NCBI RefSeq assembly: GCF_001612785.1
Contig: NZ_BDBC01000032.1
Location: forward strand, 1-64,000
Length of the DNA stretch: 64,000 bases
Source of the DNA: Nocardia beijingensis NBRC 16342
GTDB lineage: Bacteria > Actinomycetota > Actinomycetes > Mycobacteriales > Mycobacteriaceae
Reading direction: 5' to 3'
Below the pieces are notes generated by a model. It was given only the letters and a program-made list of their open reading frames with translations. It was not told the origin of the DNA and made no database searches. Both the position numbers and the translations under genes were made by a program. This document shows, one piece after another, positions 49,263-64,000 of the stretch (the first letter of the stretch is position 1; each line of letters opens with the position of its first letter).

Positions 49263-49288
49263 CGCGTCTGCCATTCCGCCACCCGGAC
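49204..49288 (-). tRNA. tRNA-Leu (GAG anticodon)
   Basis: The 85-nt cloverleaf on the minus strand begins GTCCGGGTGGCGGAATGGCA. The anticodon stem CTAGC/GCTAG encloses the loop TTGAGGT (anticodon GAG, decoding CUC/CUU). A long variable arm (GTGCCCTTTATCGGGCGT) marks a class II leucine tRNA. The T arm GGGGGTTCAAGTCCCCC and acceptor CCGGAC close the structure. CCA is not encoded. The last bases overlap the 3' end of the convergent recombinase gene. Confidence 0.95.
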
Positions 49289-49414
49289 CGGTGTGCCCAG
49301 CAAGATTATCGGATCACCTCCGTGTGGACCAAATCGCAGCCTGACCTGGGGATTCTCCGGCGTTGACGGGCGCGCGTGGGCCGCATCGGGGAGCGATGCG
49401 GCCCACGCGATGGA

Positions 49415-50284
49415 TCAGAGGAGTTCTTCGAATGTGCGTTCGAAGCCCAGGGCGCCCCGGCCGTCGGCTACCTGGCGGTCGAGGAGGGTCTTCATGGGGG
49501 CGACGAAGTCGGGGGTGACGTGGGCGTCGCGGCTGGCGCGGGTGATCGCGTCGAGGGCGGCTTTGTGGAAGGCGATGGACTGGATGGGGTCGGTGTAGGT
49601 GGCGGTGTCGATGACGGTGCCTTGGTGCGGGAACGACTGGGCCATCGCGCTGACCCAGGCGGCGGCTCGCCGGCCGAATTCGGCGGCGGGGACGCCCATC
49701 GAGCGCATCATGGCCGCGCCGTGCAGGAAGCCGCCGAACATGGCGTACATGGTGGCGAGCAGGGCGAAGTCGTAGGTCGAGGCGAGGCCCGCATCGTCGC
49801 CGAAATATTCTGCGGCGGCGAGCAATTCGAGCGCTTCGACATGTGTGTCGAAGACTGTCCTGGAGCCGCTGTAGAGGATGGACGCGCCCGGCTGGCCGAT
49901 CATGGGCGGCACCGCCATGATGCCGCCGTCGAGGTAGTCGCAGCCGTGTCCGGCGGCCCAGGCGGCGAGTTCGCGGGCCTCGTTCGGGGCGGTGCTGGTC
50001 AGGTTGATCAACTGCCGTCCGGCCAGGCGGTCGGCGACCGGGTCGAGGGTCGCGTGCACCGAAGCGTGGTCGAGCAGTATCGCGATGATGAGGCCCTCGG
50101 TATCGATCGCTTCGGCGACCGTGGCGACGCCGATGGCTCCGGCCGCGAGCAGGTCGGCGTCCTTGCCCGGCGTGCGGTTCCAGACGGTTGTCGGCACGCC
50201 GGCCTTCAGGAAGGTCGCGGCCAACGCCCGGCCCATCGCGCCGAGCCCGAGAATGGTCACCGGGGTCTTCGTGGTCTCCGCCAT
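49415..50284 (-). CDS. Imine reductase-like NAD(P)-dependent oxidoreductase
   Basis: The protein has 289 residues. The N-terminal Rossmann domain (ILGLGAMGRALAATFLKAGV, NRTPGKDADLLAAGA) with the NADPH-type NRTPGK loop and LINLTSTAPNEARELAAWAA, DYLDGGIMAVPPMIGQPGAS and ILYSGS match imine reductases of the beta-hydroxyacid dehydrogenase superfamily. The C-terminal helical domain (GGFLHGAAMMRSMGVPAAEF) forms the swapped dimer in this family. These enzymes reduce cyclic imines with NADPH; the natural substrate is usually unknown. The gene is divergent from an HxlR regulator across a palindromic site. Confidence 0.9.
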   Translation of the reverse strand: MAETTKTPVTILGLGAMGRALAATFLKAGVPTTVWNRTPGKDADLLAAGAIGVATVAEAIDTEGLIIAILLDHASVHATLDPVADRLAGRQLINLTSTAPNEARELAAWAAGHGCDYLDGGIMAVPPMIGQPGASILYSGSRTVFDTHVEALELLAAAEYFGDDAGLASTYDFALLATMYAMFGGFLHGAAMMRSMGVPAAEFGRRAAAWVSAMAQSFPHQGTVIDTATYTDPIQSIAFHKAALDAITRASRDAHVTPDFVAPMKTLLDRQVADGRGALGFERTFEELL

Positions 50285-50360
50285 TGCGGGTTCAACTCCT
50301 CCGAGATCGAAATGTCCTGGTCAGCGCGCTGGGATCCAGACTGCTCGGTGACCGGCAATG

Positions 50361-50395
50361 GGGCAAGTACCTACTATTTTGTCGGGTACTTACCC
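50361..50395. promoter_or_regulatory. HxlR operator candidate
   Basis: GGGCAAGTACC (50361-50371) and GGGTACTTACCC (50384-50395) form an inverted repeat (GGTA-AGTACC type) around an AT-rich 12-bp centre between the divergent imine reductase (start 50284) and HxlR (start 50428) genes. HxlR proteins bind paired GTACTT-like half-sites; the same core TAAGTAC/GTACTTA makes this the likely target. Confidence 0.7.
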
Positions 50396-50427
50396 ATTGG
50401 TTTGTGAGCAGGTGGAGAGGGTGAGCG

Positions 50428-50778
50428 ATGGGCGCGAAACGATCGGGACCGTACTTCTGCGGGATCGATGCGGCGATGGACGTCGTCGGCGGCAAGTGGA
50501 AGGCGCTGATTCTGTGGGAGCTGGAGAATCACGGGGTTCGGCGCTTCGGGGAGCTGCGCAAGGGGTTGCCGGGCGTCTCGGAGAAGATGCTCATCCAGCA
50601 GCTCCGGGAGCTGGAGGAGGACGGCATCGTCAGCAGGACCGTCTACCGCGAGGTGCCGCCGCGCGTGGAGTACCGGTTGACCGAGATCGGCGCGGCGCTC
50701 AACGCCGCGCTGGAGCCGCTGGGGGAGTGGGGGCGCGCTCGGATCGATCGGATCGGGGCGCGGCGGGTGCATCAGTAG
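50428..50778 (+). CDS. HxlR-family regulator
   Basis: The 116-residue complete HxlR protein has the N-terminal Cys (FCGIDAAMDVVGGKWKALIL) used for redox or aldehyde sensing in HypR/YodB/HxlR, then the winged helix (GVSEKMLIQQLRELEEDGIV, EVPPRVEYRLTEIGAALNAA) and a dimer helix. It is divergent from the imine-reductase-like gene and probably represses it. The palindrome with GTACTTA lies 33 bp upstream of its ATG. GGAGAGG (50411-50417) is the ribosome site. Confidence 0.92.
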   Translation: MGAKRSGPYFCGIDAAMDVVGGKWKALILWELENHGVRRFGELRKGLPGVSEKMLIQQLRELEEDGIVSRTVYREVPPRVEYRLTEIGAALNAALEPLGEWGRARIDRIGARRVHQ

Positions 50779-50956
50779 CTCCGAAGTGAATCCTTCAAAA
50801 GTGAATGTTTCACTCGGGCAACATCCTTGAGCGGAAGATCAAGCTACTAGTTGGTAACTTGAGTTAATTTTGTGCACACCGTAGGCAATTGACGCCTAAC
50901 CGGGCCCGTCGTATGTTCCACGTCACAACTTTTGCAAGATGTGGGTGGCTTTGCGG

Positions 50957-64000
<13,044 letters not shown>

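Overview
This window is high-GC actinobacterial DNA. The many TetR-type regulators, a DUF732 secreted protein, a family of small secreted proteins with glycine-rich membrane segments, a cis-AT type I polyketide synthase and compact translationally coupled operons suggest a mycolic-acid actinomycete, most likely Nocardia. The genus is an inference from gene content. No rRNA lies in the window and there is a single tRNA.

Layout. 0-5.3 kb: universal stress protein, GAF protein, cupin, membrane-anchored Mrr-type nuclease and a LysR regulator, with remnants of a resolvase and an aromatic amino acid decarboxylase between them. 5.5-9.9 kb: a small redox/hydrolase set (SnoaL-like, alpha/beta hydrolase, two NmrA-type NAD(P)-binding paralogues, a double AsnC/Lrp regulator). 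10-10.3 kb: an orphan TPP riboswitch facing a decayed kup fragment. 10.7-14.3 kb: a complete His-Xaa-Ser (HxsA-D-B-C) peptide-modification locus with two radical SAM enzymes. 14.7-20 kb: OB-fold/zinc-ribbon protein, TetR, DAPG-hydrolase-like protein, a moaA remnant, and a TetR / enoyl-CoA hydratase / DUF4442 thioesterase operon. 20-20.8 kb: phosphotransferase remnant, a strong terminator and a DUF732 protein.

21.1-25.9 kb is a four-gene operon that looks like a lanthipeptide-type RiPP cluster of unusual design: a DUF6065 protein, a 151-residue Cys/Pro-rich protein with a helical tail, a stand-alone lyase-like protein, and a Ser/Thr kinase fused to a LanC cyclase. 26.4-28.5 kb: TetR and amidase. 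28.5-30.1 kb: a graveyard of Tn3, IS110, alpha/beta hydrolase, IS5 and HxlR fragments. 30.1-31.9 kb: YoaK/DUF1275 and two DUF202 membrane proteins.

32-42 kb reads as a sulfate-ester or related catabolic region: SdsA-type alkylsulfatase, acyl-CoA-dehydrogenase-like flavoprotein, IclR regulator, MFS exporter, SDR, TauD/AtsK-type dioxygenase and a TetR whose presumed 16-bp operator occurs four times. Two glycine-zipper secreted proteins sit inside this block and a frameshifted third copy lies at 46.3 kb. 42.3-46 kb holds two large exported proteins that are distant paralogues. 47.5-49.3 kb: a large serine recombinase whose 3' end overlaps tRNA-Leu(GAG). 49.4-50.8 kb: an imine-reductase-like enzyme divergent from an HxlR regulator. 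51 kb to the window end: one giant open frame encoding at least three PKS modules. The second module lacks an acyltransferase, and the gene runs off the window.
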